Origin: CAYNFH01 sp964396385
GTDB taxonomy: Bacteria; Armatimonadota; Chthonomonadetes; Chthonomonadales; CAJBBX01
Length of the DNA stretch: 56,137 nt
Direction of reading: 5' to 3'
Assembly: GCA_964396385.1 (NCBI GenBank)
Contig: CAYNFH010000011.1
Span: forward strand, 1-56,137
How positions within the stretch are numbered: the first letter of the stretch is position 1; every line of letters begins with the position of its first letter. Below, in pieces: positions 9,393 through 19,300 of the stretch. The notes under the pieces are model-generated. The model was not told where the DNA came from and did no database searches. It saw nothing but the letters and a program-made list of their open reading frames with translations. The position numbers were made by a program, and so were the translations under genes.

Positions 9393-9415
9393 AAGTAACT
9401 GTTTACCTCAAGCAG

Positions 9416-9483
9416 GGAGGACGGGAGACAGACGACCGGAGACGGATCCGGATCCGTCCGTCCTTCGTCCTCCGTCATCGGTC
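9416..9483. repeat. Mirrored heptamer element around a GGATCCGGATCC core
   Basis: The clearest copy. Four left heptamers ending in GAC (GGGAGAC, GGGAGAC, AGACGAC, CGGAGAC; 9416-9443) meet the 12-nt core GGATCCGGATCC (9444-9455), then four right heptamers ending in GTC (GTCCGTC, CTTCGTC, CTCCGTC, ATCGGTC; 9456-9483). ACGGATCCGGATCCGT at 9442-9457 is a perfect palindrome. The right arm overlaps the stop codon of the DUF5996 gene (9475-9477). Confidence 0.8.
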
Positions 9484-10364
9484 GGTTCGTTCGAGCGCGG
9501 CGCGGTCCCAATGACCCAGGTCGGCAGCGGCCTCGTAGGTGGTCTGGAGGAACTCCAGCAGCGTATGATCCGGATGCTCCGAATGGCGGACGCTCTCATA
9601 CGGCAAGAGGAACTCGCGCATATCGGGCGAGTAGAACGCGTCCGCCGGCCGGACCGGCGCTTCCCCGAAGCCGGTCGGCTCCGGGTAGGCATAAGCATAG
9701 AAGCTTGCGTCCATCCCGAAACCGCCGGGCCAGAACCCCGCGCTGCTCACCTCGTGCGAGTACGCCTCGCGGGCGACCCAGATGGGCAGCAACCCTCCGC
9801 CGGGGTGGGGCGGAGNNNNNNNNNNAAGAAGTGAATGGGGCTCACCTTGCCCAGGAACCGCGTCCGGAACTCCTTGAACACCCGGTCCGACTGGACCAGG
9901 ACGCGCCACAAGCGGTTGGCATACTCCGGGTCGTACGACGCGTGTCGGGTATCCTGCTCGAACGAGATGGGATCCGGCACCTCGGAGGGCGTGGTCCGGA
10001 TGGGTACGCGGATGTCCAGCTCACGCAGCACGGCGATGACCTCGCGGTAGAACTCTGCTACAGACTGCGCCGCCAGCGGGAGGGTTCGAGACCTGCCGTC
10101 GCTGGTGGTGATAAGGAGGCGGTGGTCCACGAAGTCGAAGTCGATCTGGAAGGTGCGCCTGTCGCAGGGGATGGGCGCAGTGGTAAGTCCGCGGGAGGTA
10201 ACGTAGAGCGTTACGTGCCACCAGTGGTTGATGGGCGCGCACTGCGCCATGCGGATCTTGCCCACTACCTGCGTCCACATGTGCAGGGTGGCGTACGTGT
10301 CCTGCCACTCCGACAGCGACAGCGCCGGCCAGACCTCGCTTTGGGAATTCTGCTGCATTGGCAT
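9475..10364 (-). CDS. DUF5996 family protein, interrupted by an assembly gap
   Basis: The N-terminal half (from ATG 10364 to the gap) reads WPALSLSEWQDTYATLHMW then QVVGKIRM, NHWWHVTLYVT and FDFVDHRL, all typical of DUF5996. The C-terminal half continues in another frame after the N-run, with PPHPGG, REAYSHEVSSAGFWPGG, YAYPEPTGFGEAPVRP and TYEAAADLGHWDRAALE. The two halves are one gene: the family normally has about 15 residues of the type FWGSFDLAVTRFSGR exactly where the N-run lies, so the gap hides roughly 35-50 nt and the frame change is an artefact of the 10-N filler. The function of DUF5996 is unknown; it is a soluble protein of about 300 residues. Confidence 0.85.
9816..9825. other. 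Assembly gap (10 N)
   Basis: A 10-N run inside the DUF5996 gene. The flanking coding frames do not join across 10 nt, so the number is a placeholder and the true gap has a different length. Confidence 0.98.
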
Positions 10365-10385
10365 GTGTGGGCATCCCCCAGACAG

Positions 10386-10398
10386 GGATTCGGATTCC
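10386..10398. repeat. Solo repeat core GGATTCGGATTCC
   Basis: Resembles the core of the mirrored elements (GGATCCGGATCC at 9444-9455 and GGATCCGGATTCC near 3453), with AGGGA/TCCCT flanks that make a small hairpin. No heptamer arms are seen. It lies in the 150-nt gap upstream of DUF5996 and of the BNR remnant. Confidence 0.45.
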
Positions 10399-10514
10399 CT
10401 ATCGACAGGTCCTTGTTACTGCGCGGCCGGCTGCTACCCGGATCGAGTACACGGCAGGGACCGCGCCGGAAAGACAGAACTCATGGAAACATGGGACGAG
10501 GCTAGGGGTTATGG

Positions 10515-10943
10515 GTGAGTACCGATAGGATAGGGCCGGCGGCGAGGCAGGATTCGTGGCGCATTCTCGGGCCGGGCGCCGGCGGCACCATGATCGGGCC
10601 GACCATCAGCCCGCACGACTCCAGCCTGGTGGTCGAGCACTGCGACATGACCGGCGCCTACATTACCGCGGATGCCGGCCGCTCCTGGCGCATGTTCAAC
10701 CTCCGGACCGTGGTGCGCTGCTTTACCTTTGATCCGGCCAGTCCGGACGTGATCTATGCCGGAAACATGGCGGTCTGGCGTAGCGCGGACCGCGGGCGTA
10801 CCTGGACTATGGTCTGGCCGGACCCGGCGGACCGGAGCAAGGTGTACATCACCACCTTCGGCGGCAGCGTCTGGCACGGTCCCGCCACCGGCGATCCACA
10901 CGCCCCGGAGGACCTCACCGGCCCAACGGGGTGGAGGCGGTAG
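10515..10943 (+). pseudogene. Internally deleted BNR-repeat (sialidase/xyloglucanase-like) protein
   Basis: 142 residues. The first 100 or so resemble the N-terminus of long beta-propeller exo-glycosidases: WRILGPGAGGTMIGPTISPHD, CDMTGAYITADAGRSWRMFN, then FDPASPDVIYAGNMAVWRSADRGRTW, that is two Asp-box type repeats (SxDxGxTW). It then passes straight to KVYITTFGGSVWHGPATG, which is typical of the extreme C-terminus of such proteins, and stops. Family members usually have several hundred residues and many Asp boxes, so the middle is missing. Either a deletion made a mini-gene, or the assembler collapsed repeats (an N gap lies 700 nt away). No signal peptide is seen. Activity is unlikely. Confidence 0.6.
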
Positions 10944-11010
10944 TGTAAGCCGGCGCTGTACGGTGCAGAATTATAGCGTGCGGCGATCCCACCTCTTTGG
11001 TGCGCCGAGG

Positions 11011-14000
11011 CTATACACGGGCGTAGCCCAGCCCGCAGTTGGAGGGCTCGATCAGCACCGACCGGGCCGCCTCGCCCAGTACCTGCTCGAACTCCGGAGC
11101 CACACAGCGTCGCTCGTCCTGCCGGTGGAAGTCGTGGCACATCAAGGCGCCATCATGCTTCATCCTGGGCGCCAGCCTCTCCAGTACGCCCAGGGTAAAC
11201 CCCGGCGTGTGCGCGCCGTCTTCAAACAGGAAGTCCAACTCTTCGGGTGGCTCCCAGTCGAACACGTCCTCACGCACGGGCCGGATATGCTCCATGTAGG
11301 CCGGCGGAACGCGAGAAAGGTCCGCTGCCGGATCCACCGCGTACACGACGCCGCTTCCGTTCCGCGCGCAGGCCGCCGCCAGGTGGGACGCGGAGCAGCC
11401 CACCAGCGAGCCCACCTCCACCAGCGTCTGCGGCTTGAGCGCCCGCACCACCGCGTAGAGCAGCTTACCCTCTACCTCCCAGACGCTGCCGCCCGGCCAG
11501 GAGGGGTTCTCCACCGCTCCGTACCCGCCAATCGCGTCCTCATCGGCGAATCGCGCCAGCTCTGCCGCGTCCAGGCCAAAGTCCTCGGCAACCTGCCCTA
11601 GCGCCTCCTCCCACGGCGTCGAACGGTCGTCAAGCTGCGGCTCGGCCAGTGCGCGGCGCAGGCTCCGGACCTGCTCGGCAGTCTGCTCATGGCCGGGGTT
11701 CAGCTCCAGCGCCCGTTCCATCCACTGGAGCGCCGTGCGGAGATCGTTGGCTCGCGTGGATGCCACGCCGAGCAGGAACGCTGCTTCCGCGACCCCGGCT
11801 TCTGCCAGGGCAAGCAGCAGCGGGATCGCTTCCCCCTCTCTCCCGCCCTGGAGCAGCCAGCGGGCCAGGACGAGCCGCGGTCCCGCAGCATCTCCCATGG
11901 TCGCCACGAGCGTTCGCAGGTATTGCTCCCCGCTCGCATCTTGAGCGCCTTCCGGCGCGACCGCCTCGGCAAGCCGCGCGCCAAGCGACGCCCATAGCTC
12001 TCCTGCCCCCTCCAGCGAGTAGACGCGCTGGAGCATGGCGCGCGCCGTGGTCATATCCAGCGCTTCCACCGCCGCGTGGAACAGCTCTACTACGCTCGGC
12101 AGGAACTGGGGCTGAGCCTCTACGGCCTTGAGCCACCATTCGCGGGCCTCGGCGTAGCGACCGAGTGACCGGCAGACGCCCGCCAGGTTGTGCCACGCCT
12201 TGTAGCCGACGATCGCTACGTCGATACTGGAGAAATGGTCCGCCGCATCGGATTCGAGGCACTTCAGGTAGTGCTCGCGCGCCTCCTCCAGGCGACCCTC
12301 AGCCGTGAGCAGGTGCGCCGCCTGGAAGCGGAGCTCCGGGTCCGCTCCCACGGCCTCCAGTCCCTGTTCCAGTGTGGCCAGCGCCTCATCCGTCCGCCCG
12401 AGCGCCCGCTGGGACATGGCCTTGAGCGCGTACGCCTTCCGCAGGTGGCTCTCGTCCGGCTGTGAGACGGCCAAGGAGCGCTCGAACCAGGCGACCGCCT
12501 CCTCGTGGTGCTCGCAATAGTGGTCCGTCATGCCGAAGTTGAAGAGGACGAAGGGGTGGTCCGGCCTCTCTACCAGGTCGAGCTTCAACAGCCTATAATC
12601 CCGCTCGCGCTTCTTCGCCTGGCCCTCGGGCGAGGTGTCATACCCGCTGTGGAGCACGACCGCGTTGCAGCGCACGACGGCGCCTCCCGGGCACAGCTTA
12701 CGGAGGGATGGGAGGATCTGCTCGTGGATGCGCCCTTCGAAGGCGAGGCCGGGCACGTTCCGAAAGAGCTTGACATGATCCACCCGCGTGCCGGAGGCAG
12801 CAGTGCCGTCCTCCACAAACTGGACAGGCACCACAAAGCCAGCGACCCCGTGCGCCGCAGAGAGGGCCGCCTCCACAAGGGCCTCCCCGCTTGCAAACGG
12901 CAGCGTATCGTCCGCGTCCATCCAGAAGATCCAGCGGCCGTTCGCGTAGCGCATCGACTCGTTGCGGGCAGCGGCGAAACTATCGCACCAAGGGAAGTGG
13001 TAGACCTTCGCTCCTGCCGCCTCCGCAATCTCCACCGTCCGGTCCGTTGAGCCGGTGTCCACCACGATGACCTCGATGAAGAACGGCCGGGCGCTCTCCA
13101 GACAGGCGCCCAGGACACGTTCTTCATTACGCACAATCATGCAGAGGCTTATGCCCGGTCGCCGCGCCCGCTCTCGCGCCCGCCGCCTGCGCACGTCCGG
13201 GTGCAGCTCCGGCGCAAACCGGATGGGCACCCCTAAGGCAGGATTGTCCGGTGCGGGCGGCGCCAGCCCGGAAAGGTGAGAGGCGTAACCTGACTCCAGG
13301 TCCTCGCGCCACTTCTCTCGATAGAGCCGCTCATTGCGGGCCAGCAGTGCCCGCGCGTCAAGGTGCATGCGGGCCAGCGTCCGGGAACCGGTATGGTGGA
13401 CGAAGCTCCGGGCGGCGATGACGAGCCTGTAGCCGGCGCGCCGCAGCCTGTAGCACAGATCGTTGTCCTCGAACATACCCAGCCCGAAGCGCTCGTCCAG
13501 CGGCCCGACCTCGCGGAGCGCTGCGCGCTTTACGGCCAGGCAGAAGCCGACCAGCATGTCCGTGTCCACGTCTTCCGCCTCACGCGCGGCGAAATCCTCG
13601 GCGAAGAGGTCCAGCGTCTCCAGGCTCGTGTAGGTGGGCACGATCTGCTGTCCGTGGCCGGCGTAGTTCGTGAGCGGGCCGGCCGCCGCGACGGCGCCCG
13701 AGGCTGTGAGCGCCTCGACCAGCCGGATGAGCCCCGCGCGCGGCACAACGGTATCGCTGTTGAGGAAGAGCACGATCTCCCCATCCGTCCCCTCGATCCC
13801 CTGGTTACACGCGCGGGCGAATCCTTCGTTCTGTTCGTTACCGATCACCCGGACGAAGTCGGATCGCTCGGCCTCCTCGCATGCGCCGTCCGGCGAGCCG
13901 TTGTCCACGACCATCACGTCGTGAAGAAGATCGCGGCACCGATCCAGGCTCTCCAGGCACGTCCGAAGGTCTTCCCTGCCGCCGTACACGGGGATCACGA

Positions 14001-14850
14001 CCGATACTGCTGGCCAATTCGGCTTTAGGTGCGGCGCGGACTCCGCTTCTCCGGTTGTCGGTCCGTCCCACGTCGGCCGTCGTCCGCCGCCTTCGTCGCC
14101 CGCCAACTCGAGGAACCGCGCCATCGCCGGCTCGAGGATTGCCGGGACGGGTATTCGCTCGGCGAATCCGTAGGCCGGCGGATGGGTGGGATGGAGGTTG
14201 CGCAGAAGCTTGTCGGAATCCCACGCCAGCCAGATGTTCTCGTACCACCCGCGCTGGACCTCGTCCCGGTGGCCCCACGTAGCGATCTTGCGCCGAATGC
14301 GCGCGTCCGGGCCGGCGTAGGAGAGATGGTGGACGATGCCGTGTTCCGCTGATAAGACCAGCGGCCGGCCGCCCTCGAAGTTGCGCCCGCCGACTGGCTT
14401 GACAGCGCGGAGGTCAACCATCATGCAGGGGCGGAACCCCTCGCGCGGGCGGATGACGTACTCCGGCGACTTCCAGTACGTGTCCCACTCCACGTAGACG
14501 CGGTCGGCAAGCTGGTGCTCGGCCAGGGTGAGCAGCGTGTGGAGCAGTGCAGGCTCGATGATCTCGTCCCCGTCCGGGATCAGGGAGTGCGTGAAGCCGT
14601 GCTCCAGCAGCCACGCCTGCGCGGCCAGCCGGTGCTCCACCTCCGAGCGCCAATCCCCGAGAACCACTTGCGCCCCTGCCGCGCGGGCCCCGTCCGCGGC
14701 GGACTCCCAGTCGCCGGGCTCGTCGTGCCAGGGCGTGCGGCTCACAAAGCATACTGATGGCCCGGCGTCCAAGAATGTGCCTAGCGCGGTCCTGAGATAT
14801 ACAGCGTCGTCATGAACGACCGTGCAGATAGCCGTGCGCGTTGCTCTCAT
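11011..14850 (-). CDS. Multidomain glycosyltransferase (three GT-A modules, TPRs, methyltransferase)
   Basis: 1279 residues from ATG 14850, where homology begins; the open frame extends 87 nt further up. Order: a GT-A-like module at 1-240 with DGDE at 93-96; a GT2 module from 281 (AVSVVIPVYGG) with NSD at 364-366 and EDND at 461-464; a second GT2 module from 567 (GISLCMIVRNEE) with DTGSTDRT and DADD at 645-648; TPR-type helical repeats over about 770-1060; and a class I SAM methyltransferase from about 1110 (TLVEVGSLVGCSASHLA, VYAVDP, DFLFEDGAH, MCHDFH). It probably builds and methylates a surface glycan or glycosylates a protein, in the cytosol or at the membrane face. A small TPR gene and an RHS gene lie upstream on the same strand. 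Confidence 0.85.
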   Translation of the reverse strand: MRATRTAICTVVHDDAVYLRTALGTFLDAGPSVCFVSRTPWHDEPGDWESAADGARAAGAQVVLGDWRSEVEHRLAAQAWLLEHGFTHSLIPDGDEIIEPALLHTLLTLAEHQLADRVYVEWDTYWKSPEYVIRPREGFRPCMMVDLRAVKPVGGRNFEGGRPLVLSAEHGIVHHLSYAGPDARIRRKIATWGHRDEVQRGWYENIWLAWDSDKLLRNLHPTHPPAYGFAERIPVPAILEPAMARFLELAGDEGGGRRPTWDGPTTGEAESAPHLKPNWPAVSVVIPVYGGREDLRTCLESLDRCRDLLHDVMVVDNGSPDGACEEAERSDFVRVIGNEQNEGFARACNQGIEGTDGEIVLFLNSDTVVPRAGLIRLVEALTASGAVAAAGPLTNYAGHGQQIVPTYTSLETLDLFAEDFAAREAEDVDTDMLVGFCLAVKRAALREVGPLDERFGLGMFEDNDLCYRLRRAGYRLVIAARSFVHHTGSRTLARMHLDARALLARNERLYREKWREDLESGYASHLSGLAPPAPDNPALGVPIRFAPELHPDVRRRRARERARRPGISLCMIVRNEERVLGACLESARPFFIEVIVVDTGSTDRTVEIAEAAGAKVYHFPWCDSFAAARNESMRYANGRWIFWMDADDTLPFASGEALVEAALSAAHGVAGFVVPVQFVEDGTAASGTRVDHVKLFRNVPGLAFEGRIHEQILPSLRKLCPGGAVVRCNAVVLHSGYDTSPEGQAKKRERDYRLLKLDLVERPDHPFVLFNFGMTDHYCEHHEEAVAWFERSLAVSQPDESHLRKAYALKAMSQRALGRTDEALATLEQGLEAVGADPELRFQAAHLLTAEGRLEEAREHYLKCLESDAADHFSSIDVAIVGYKAWHNLAGVCRSLGRYAEAREWWLKAVEAQPQFLPSVVELFHAAVEALDMTTARAMLQRVYSLEGAGELWASLGARLAEAVAPEGAQDASGEQYLRTLVATMGDAAGPRLVLARWLLQGGREGEAIPLLLALAEAGVAEAAFLLGVASTRANDLRTALQWMERALELNPGHEQTAEQVRSLRRALAEPQLDDRSTPWEEALGQVAEDFGLDAAELARFADEDAIGGYGAVENPSWPGGSVWEVEGKLLYAVVRALKPQTLVEVGSLVGCSASHLAAACARNGSGVVYAVDPAADLSRVPPAYMEHIRPVREDVFDWEPPEELDFLFEDGAHTPGFTLGVLERLAPRMKHDGALMCHDFHRQDERRCVAPEFEQVLGEAARSVLIEPSNCGLGYARV

Positions 14851-14953
14851 CTTGGTACTTGGTGGACGCCCGCCCGCAGTTCTGCCGGGACTAGCTGGTG
14901 AACGCCCGACTTCTCCCGAGCGCCCCACCGGCAGCACGGGCTCGGTATAGAAC

Positions 14954-15448
14954 TCACCTGTCTTTCTCTTCCTCCGCGAGAAGTCTGGCCGCCTCGCCTA
15001 CGAAAGGTGTTGTGGTGGCGTGAGGGTCTGGAGCGCGCCCAGTTAGGTGCTCGTAGATCCCGATGACTGCCCTCCACTGCTCCCGCGCTTCCTCTGGCTT
15101 CCCGCACGCCGCGAGCGCCTTACCGAGCGACAATCGAGCCAGCGGATCGCGGGGATTATCGGAAACAGCCTTCTCCAGTAGCGGCAGGGCCAGGTCGGTT
15201 CGGGAGGTTTCCTGATACAGGTATCCTAGGGCCGACCGGGCCCACGCGTTGGAAGGGTTGAGTGCCAGGACTTGCTCAAGCGCCGGAATGGCCAGGTTGA
15301 ACTCACTGCGGCCCATTCTTCGCATTCCGAGGGCGGACCAGGCGGCTGCATCCCCAGGGTCCGCGCGGACCCGTTCCTCAAGATTCGCAACGGCGTGATC
15401 CGATATATCCATTCGCTGGACGAAGGGACTGTTGCCATCGTTTTCCAT
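14954..15448 (-). CDS. Small tetratricopeptide-repeat protein
   Basis: 164 residues from ATG 15448, which has GGAGGAA 5 nt upstream; the longer frame above it has no such site. About three TPR motifs are visible: VANLEERVRADPGDAAAWSALG, AIPALEQVLALNPSNAWARSALGYLY, and ALPLLEKAVSDNPRDPLARLSLGKAL. Soluble, no signal peptide. TPRs mediate protein contacts. It lies 64 nt after the RHS core gene and about 100 nt before the giant glycosyltransferase, which also carries TPRs, so it may adapt one to the other; that is inference. Confidence 0.8.
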   Translation of the reverse strand: MENDGNSPFVQRMDISDHAVANLEERVRADPGDAAAWSALGMRRMGRSEFNLAIPALEQVLALNPSNAWARSALGYLYQETSRTDLALPLLEKAVSDNPRDPLARLSLGKALAACGKPEEAREQWRAVIGIYEHLTGRAPDPHATTTPFVGEAARLLAEEEKDR

Positions 15449-15512
15449 TTTATTCCTCCCGACGCCACCCGCCGAGCTTGCGGGCGTTCTCTGCAGCCTC
15501 CCACGGCACCTC

Positions 15513-16367
15513 CTAGTGGATGAACGGAGGATTGGGGGGATACGGCCAACACAGACAGACGGGAATGCCGCCCTCGGTGAAGCACGCAATGGTCAGCATG
15601 CCCGCCGGCCCGCAAATCTCAGCCTGGCACGCCGCAAACATCGGCCCTGTGCACGGCCCTGGTGGAGGATAGGGGCAGGATCCCGGAGGCTCGGATGGCG
15701 GCTCAGGCGGCTCGGGTGGGACAGGCGGCTCAGGCGGTACTGGCGTGGGTGGGCTCGGAGGAATCGGCGGCGGGACCAATAGGCATGCAAGGCATGCGGC
15801 GCAGGCGAGGCCGCAGGCGCCCTTGAGCCACCAGGGAACTTTACCCCACGTCTGACTCACGCATTGCTTCCAACATGACCAGTCAAGACCACAGTGGCCG
15901 CACTGGATCGCTATCCCGAGACCAAGGCCCAATAGACACGCAAAGCAAGGGGCGCAGCAAACGACGGCCCAGGGAGGCTGCTGGCCGGACGGATCAGCCC
16001 ACGTCACCGGCCGGTTCCAGACGTATGAATAGACGTTCGCGTCGCCGCTGAGGAAACCGATCGGATCCGGGGTGAGCCAGCGCCCCAAGTCTTGGCGTAA
16101 GGTCCGTGACCGAACATACGTCCTGCTGGAGGAGTCCCGGTAGTAGCCGGCGGTGCCGATGTACTGCAGAGGCGTGGCTGTGGTACCCGTGCGGGTCTTG
16201 GTTTCGCCATGAGGCCAGTAGTCGAAGGTGTCAGTTAGCGTCTGAGTGCTATCCAGGAGTGCCCGCGTGGAGCCCAACGGATCCGGTACATAATCGCGCA
16301 CGACGCCGCCGCGGTTCTCGGAGAGCACCTCGCCCTCAACCACTGTGTAAACCACGCTCATCGGCAT
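15513..16367 (-). CDS. RHS core domain with Cys- and Pro-rich C-terminus (separate frame)
   Basis: 284 residues from ATG 16367. It opens with VVYTVVEGEVLSENRGG and continues as the RHS-associated core: RDYVPDPLGSTRALLDST, FDYWPHGETKTRTG, TYVRSRTLRQDLGRWLTPDPIGF and NPVTWADPSG-like residues. The variable C-terminus has two hydrophobic Cys-rich stretches (CCAPCFACLLGLGLGIAIQC and ACGLACAACLACLL), then a Pro-rich run. The preceding YD-repeat frame ends with TGA at 16371-16369 and this ATG follows after one nucleotide, in another frame. GGGGGAG lies 7 nt upstream of the ATG, so coupled translation is possible; alternatively a frameshift has cut one gene in two. The tip matches no toxin fold I recognise. 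Confidence 0.75.
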   Translation of the reverse strand: MPMSVVYTVVEGEVLSENRGGVVRDYVPDPLGSTRALLDSTQTLTDTFDYWPHGETKTRTGTTATPLQYIGTAGYYRDSSSRTYVRSRTLRQDLGRWLTPDPIGFLSGDANVYSYVWNRPVTWADPSGQQPPWAVVCCAPCFACLLGLGLGIAIQCGHCGLDWSCWKQCVSQTWGKVPWWLKGACGLACAACLACLLVPPPIPPSPPTPVPPEPPVPPEPPEPPSEPPGSCPYPPPGPCTGPMFAACQAEICGPAGMLTIACFTEGGIPVCLCWPYPPNPPFIH

Positions 16368-16368
16368 G

Positions 16369-19300
16369 TCAGTACTCCCCCAGGTAGACTGACCCGTCCC
16401 AGACCGTTGTGCTGAGTGCCCCGCCCGCCTCCTGCCGCGTCCGGCGCAGCCCATCCCCGTCAAAAGTGTAGGTGGACACGGAGCCCGTAGGGAACCGAAC
16501 ACCTGTCAATCGGTTTTCGTCGTCGTATGAGTAAGTAGTTATCATGCCTCCGGTGTTCTCCACCGTCATGTTGCCATTCGGGTCAAACGTATAGGTGGTC
16601 AGCGTCGCGCCTTGCAGCATGGTCACGATGCGGTTCGCGTTATCGAATGCGAAGGTCATAGGGCTTGAACCCGCCTGCCATTTCACCGTTAAGTTCCCCG
16701 CGCTGTCGTACTGGAACGTGGCGAGACCCGATGGTCCGCTCTCGCCAGTTAGGCGGTAGCCCGGATCGTACGTCCACGTAGTCAGTGCGCCGTTATAGCT
16801 GCGATGGAGCCGGTTCCGGACATTGTCGTACGCATCCAGCATTGTGATGATCGCGGTCGCCGCGGCGCTCAACTCAATCTGGGTAGTCAGGCGATTCGCT
16901 AAGTCGTATTCCGATAGACGGGTCGATCCGTTTCCCATTTGCAGCGTGGTTCGTCGAGAGGCCGCGTCGTACTGAAAGGTAAACCTGCCATTGCTCGGAT
17001 TAACAGCAGAAGATATGCGGTTGAGTTGGTCGAAGACAAACGTATGCACGCCGCCGTCTGGATTCACGAGGGTGGTGCGTCTGCCGACCGGGTCGTACGC
17101 CATCGTAAGGACGAGGCCGCCTGGCAGCGTCTTGCCGACCAATTCGCCACGCTTCGAATATGCGTACGTTGTCGTCCCGCCGGAGTCGAACATGGTGGTC
17201 CGGTGGCCCAGCGCATCATACTGAAGTGTTAGCCTCGTTCCGTCGGCGTAAAGTGCCGTTACCATTCGGCCGAGTGCGTCAAAACCCGTCGACTTGACAT
17301 GGCCGAGAGCGTCGACGAGGGTTGTGTTCCTACCCGCGGCGTCAAACTGCCAGGTAATGATATTGCCCGCGGCGTTAAGCTGGCTTGCAATCCGTCCTGC
17401 CAAATCATAGAAGAATGAGACAATGTTGCCCCGGCCATCCTGAATGGCTGTCCGCTGGCCTGCAACGTCGTAGGTGAAGCTGACGCGGGTTCCGTTCGGA
17501 TCCACGGTTGCGGCAATTCGGTTGGCGCTGGACTGGTAAACGGTCGTGAAGACGTGGCCGTTGGCGTCGATCAGCGTCGTCCGGTTGCCAGCGCCATCGT
17601 ACTGCATGGTCGTCCGGTTGCCGAGGCCATCCACGCTTGCTGATACTTGACCGGCCAGGTCAAAGATGGTCGTGCTGATGTGTCCGAGGGGATCCGTGGT
17701 AGCGGTTAGGCGCCCGGCAGCGTCGAAGGAGTTGGTCGTTAAGTTGCCGAGGGCGTCCTGTCTAGCGATCAGGTCACGATTGTTGTAAATGTTTGTGGCT
17801 AAAAAGCCGCGGGCATTTTGGACCGCCTGCTGCCTACCACTCGAATCGTAGACGTATGACGTGGTATTCCCCAGCGCATCCACGTCCGCCGTCTTCTGCT
17901 TTGCCGAGTTCCAGACCGCGGTCGTGATGCTTCCTAGCGCGTCCATCGTCGTGACGAGGTAGCCCATCGAATCGTAGGCCCAGCTCGTCCGATTACCCAG
18001 GGCGTCTTGCTGGGTCAGCCGGTTCTCGAACCGGCCGTACGAATAGCTCGTCCGGTTGCCCAGCGGGTCTACGAGCGCCTGGAGCAGGCATGTCGAGTAA
18101 ATCATCGTAGTGTGCGCGCCGGTTGGATCGGTTACACCCACGAGGTTGTCCCCGTCGTCCCACCCGTAGGTAGTCGTCCGCCCAAGCGCATCTATCTCGG
18201 TCGTCAATCGATTGAGTGAATCGTACTGGAATGTTGAGATGCCGCCGTCGCTTGCGACGGTTGAGGCCAGGTTCCCGAACGAGTCGTAGTTGAAGGTTGT
18301 GACGAGGCCGCGGGGATTGACCGCGGTCTGCAGCAGCCCGTCCGTTGTGTACGTCCATGTGCTCACACGGCCAAGTGGATCTGTCATTCCAGTCCGCAGG
18401 CGGTTCGCGGGAGTCGCATAGGCGAACGTCCATGTCCCGCCGTCGGCCGCGACGTAGGTTGTCAGATTGAAAAAGCTATCGTATTGAAAAGTCGTAAGGT
18501 TGTTGAGCCCGTCCTGGAGATTCTTGATCAGGAACGAAACGTTGTCGAATGTGCCGGAGTTCGAATAGCCCGGCCACGTCTCCTGCGTGCGGATCCGGTT
18601 GGAGAAGGCGTAGGTGACCACGGCGCCGGTAGGCAGTGCGACTTTCGTTATCTCGGCCGTAGAGCCGCTAATGGTGTATGTGGTGAGGGCTCCGGACGGC
18701 GAGGTCATTACCACCTGGGTAGGCGGCGAGCCGGTGTAGGTCCACGTCCAGACCGCGGAACCCGCAGCCATGGACACGACCCGGTTATTCGTGTCGAAGG
18801 CGTATGTCGTCGCGAAACCGAGCGGGCTGGTGATTGTATTCAGGAGCGTCGTCGCGCCGCCTCCCAGCGAGGTATAGCCGTACACCGTCTGGCAGCCCAG
18901 CGGAGTTGTCAGCGTCGTCAGGCTCTGGTTGGAATCGTACTGCAAGGTCCAGCGCCGGCCTCCGAAGTCCTGGACCGCGTTGAGCAGCGACACGGCGCCG
19001 CCGCCTGCCGTGTAGAGGAAGCTGACCGTCTGCCCACCGGGAGTCTGAATGGCCTGAAGCAGGGCGGACTGCGTGCCGCTCCCGTAGACGAAAGTAAGCG
19101 CCAGGCCCCTGGCGTCCAGTACCCGGGTCATCTGGTGAGTTACGGGGTTGCCGGCCGCAACCTGCGCCTGGTAGTTTATCTGCGTCCCGTCCGGGAAGTA
19201 CTCGGTGAACTTCGTTCCGTCGAAGGAGAGCGTGGTCGTAGCTCCATCAATGGCCGGGGTGTACGCGCCCGAGACCAGGCTGAAGGGCCGCACAACGAAG

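Noticed and set aside
10944..11010. tRNA or small RNA in the gap before the giant glycosyltransferase
   Set aside because: No cloverleaf or conserved T-loop could be traced by eye.
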